Source of the DNA: Ruegeria lacuscaerulensis ITI-1157 | GTDB taxonomy: Bacteria > Pseudomonadota > Alphaproteobacteria > Rhodobacterales > Rhodobacteraceae | DNA: 64,000 nucleotides | Assembly: GCA_000161775.1 (NCBI GenBank) | Contig: GG704596.1 | Span: 2,960,115 to 3,024,114 of the forward strand | Direction of reading: 5' to 3' | The notes under the pieces: generated by a model | Seen by the model: the letters and a program-made list of their open reading frames with translations, nothing else | Told to the model about the DNA's origin: nothing | The model's database searches: none | Translations under genes and position numbers: made by a program | Part shown: positions 63,190-64,000 of the stretch, piece after piece | How positions within the stretch are numbered: the stretch's first letter is position 1 | How the letters are laid out: each line of letters starts with the position of its first letter

Positions 63190-64000
63190 TCACCTGGCGT
63201 TGGGAAAGAACAGCTGTTCCCCTTCCAACCGGTAGGACGCGATGGCCGCCTGACCATCCGGTCCGGTGAGCCAGTCGATGAACCTCTGGCCCGCTGCCGC
63301 ACGAACGCCGGGATGTTTTTCGGGGTTCACGAGGATCACGCCATATTGGTTGAACAGACGCGGATCGCCCTCGACCAGAACCGCAAGGTCGCCCTTGTTG
63401 GCAAAGGCCAGCCATGTCGCCCGGTCAGTCAGCGCATAGGCCCCCATCCCCGCCGCCAGGTTCAGCGTGGCGCCCATGCCCGAGCCAGTCTCGCGGTACC
63501 AGGTGCCCGAGGCGGCGGTCGGGTCGATGCCGGCGTTTTGCCACAGGCGCATCTCGGCCTGATGCGTGCCGCTGTCATCCGCGCGCGAGGCGAAGGTCGC
63601 CCCGACATTCGCGATGGCGGTCAGGGCCGCGGCGGCATCGGTCATTCCCTTGATGTGCGCCCGGTCGGACCTGGGCCCGACGATGACGAAATCGTTGTAC
63701 ATCACGTCGCGCCGCTCGATGCCCCAGCCCTCGGCCACGAACGCCTCCTCGGCCGGTTTGGCATGCACCAGCAGAACGTCGCCATCGCCGTTCCTGGCAT
63801 TGCGGATCGCCTGCCCCGTTCCCACGGCCACCACGCGCACTTCGATTCCGGTTTCGGCCTCGAACCCCGGCAGGATGAACTCCAGCAGGCCCGAGTTCTG
63901 CGTCGAGGTCGTGGATTGCACGATGATGAACGCCTCCTCGGCCGCCGCCGGGTTGGCGACGATTCCGAACAGGACCAGGGCGCTTGTGAATACTGCGCGA
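63190..64000 (-). CDS. tupA: Tungstate-binding ABC transporter protein (TupA-like), 5' end outside window
   Basis: At least 270 residues on the minus strand; the start lies beyond the window's end. The visible N-terminus is signal-peptide-like ('LVLFGIVANPAAAEE'), followed by 'QSTTSTQNSGLLEFILPGFEAETGIEVRV', which carries the T-T-S motif of TupA tungstate-binding proteins rather than ModA, and 'VHAKPAEEAFVAEGWG'. 'RADDSGTHQAE' and 'WYRETGSGMG' are conserved oxyanion-pocket segments. The permease and ATPase (tupBC) are expected further on. Convergent with the regulator gene by six bases. Uptake of tungstate for the formate dehydrogenase is the likely role. Confidence 0.88.
   Translation of the reverse strand, partial: RAVFTSALVLFGIVANPAAAEEAFIIVQSTTSTQNSGLLEFILPGFEAETGIEVRVVAVGTGQAIRNARNGDGDVLLVHAKPAEEAFVAEGWGIERRDVMYNDFVIVGPRSDRAHIKGMTDAAAALTAIANVGATFASRADDSGTHQAEMRLWQNAGIDPTAASGTWYRETGSGMGATLNLAAGMGAYALTDRATWLAFANKGDLAVLVEGDPRLFNQYGVILVNPEKHPGVRAAAGQRFIDWLTGPDGQAAIASYRLEGEQLFFPNAR

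Overview
The window is a 64 kb stretch of GC-rich chromosome that reads as Rhodobacteraceae (Roseobacter group, Ruegeria-like). That placement is inferred from gene content and style: a TRAP transporter operon, a GcvT-type dimethylglycine-dehydrogenase-like protein, a DUF4212/VC_2705-type acetate-locus symporter, a membrane formate dehydrogenase cluster with the DUF3305/DUF3306/DUF6505/DUF6494 accessory set, an alphaproteobacterial SOS box (GAAC-N7-GAAC), and an intergenic inverted repeat of the kind common in roseobacters. No rRNA, tRNA, CRISPR array, insertion sequence, phage or plasmid gene was recognised. The window looks like ordinary chromosome rather than an island.

Layout. 1-8.1 kb: the 3' end of a GcvT-domain oxidoreductase, a MobA-like nucleotidyltransferase, a long gene-free stretch, a DegP-type protease with an OmpR-type two-component pair, a cytochrome P450, a TfoX C-terminal-domain protein and ndk. 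8.1-18.2 kb: a Bcr/CflA exporter, an ABC-F ATPase, MarC, a retroviral-type aspartyl protease, an orphan SOS-boxed ImuA homologue, an MFS/YceI pair, a second MFS and metG. 18.3-32 kb: an RND efflux pair, glpD with a divergent GlpR-type repressor, then a membrane operon (DUF5993, DsbB-like, DUF3302, HlyD, NodT-type outer-membrane lipoprotein) and mprF. 32-38.8 kb: an AsnC regulator divergent from an arginase - CtlX-type hydrolase - ornithine cyclodeaminase operon, then a TRAP transporter on the other strand. 39-48 kb: acetate metabolism: acs (carrying a one-base frameshift), adk, DUF4212 + symporter, a cNMP/CBS/DUF294 protein, and a membrane-anchored DnaQ-type exonuclease.

48.6-64 kb is the most interesting part: a formate dehydrogenase supercluster. 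On the minus strand are DUF6505, a biotin/lipoate ligase-like protein, an Mrp/ApbC Fe-S carrier and DUF6494. Next come a small c-type cytochrome that looks fused to the two ends of a tungstate-binding protein, and a 651-residue polyferredoxin. On the plus strand is a long run: DUF3305, DUF3306, a TorD-like chaperone, a tiny Tat-signal protein, the catalytic, Fe-S and cytochrome b subunits, a WD40-cytochrome c fusion, a 39-codon membrane peptide and an HTH/PBP-domain regulator. It ends against a convergent TupA-type tungstate-binding protein that runs off the window. Together these suggest a tungsten- (or molybdenum-) dependent, periplasm-facing, quinone-linked formate dehydrogenase with its own metal sensing, maturation and electron-transfer proteins.

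Start codons were chosen by ribosome binding site, overlap and family length. Functions are from recognised motifs only; no database search was possible.
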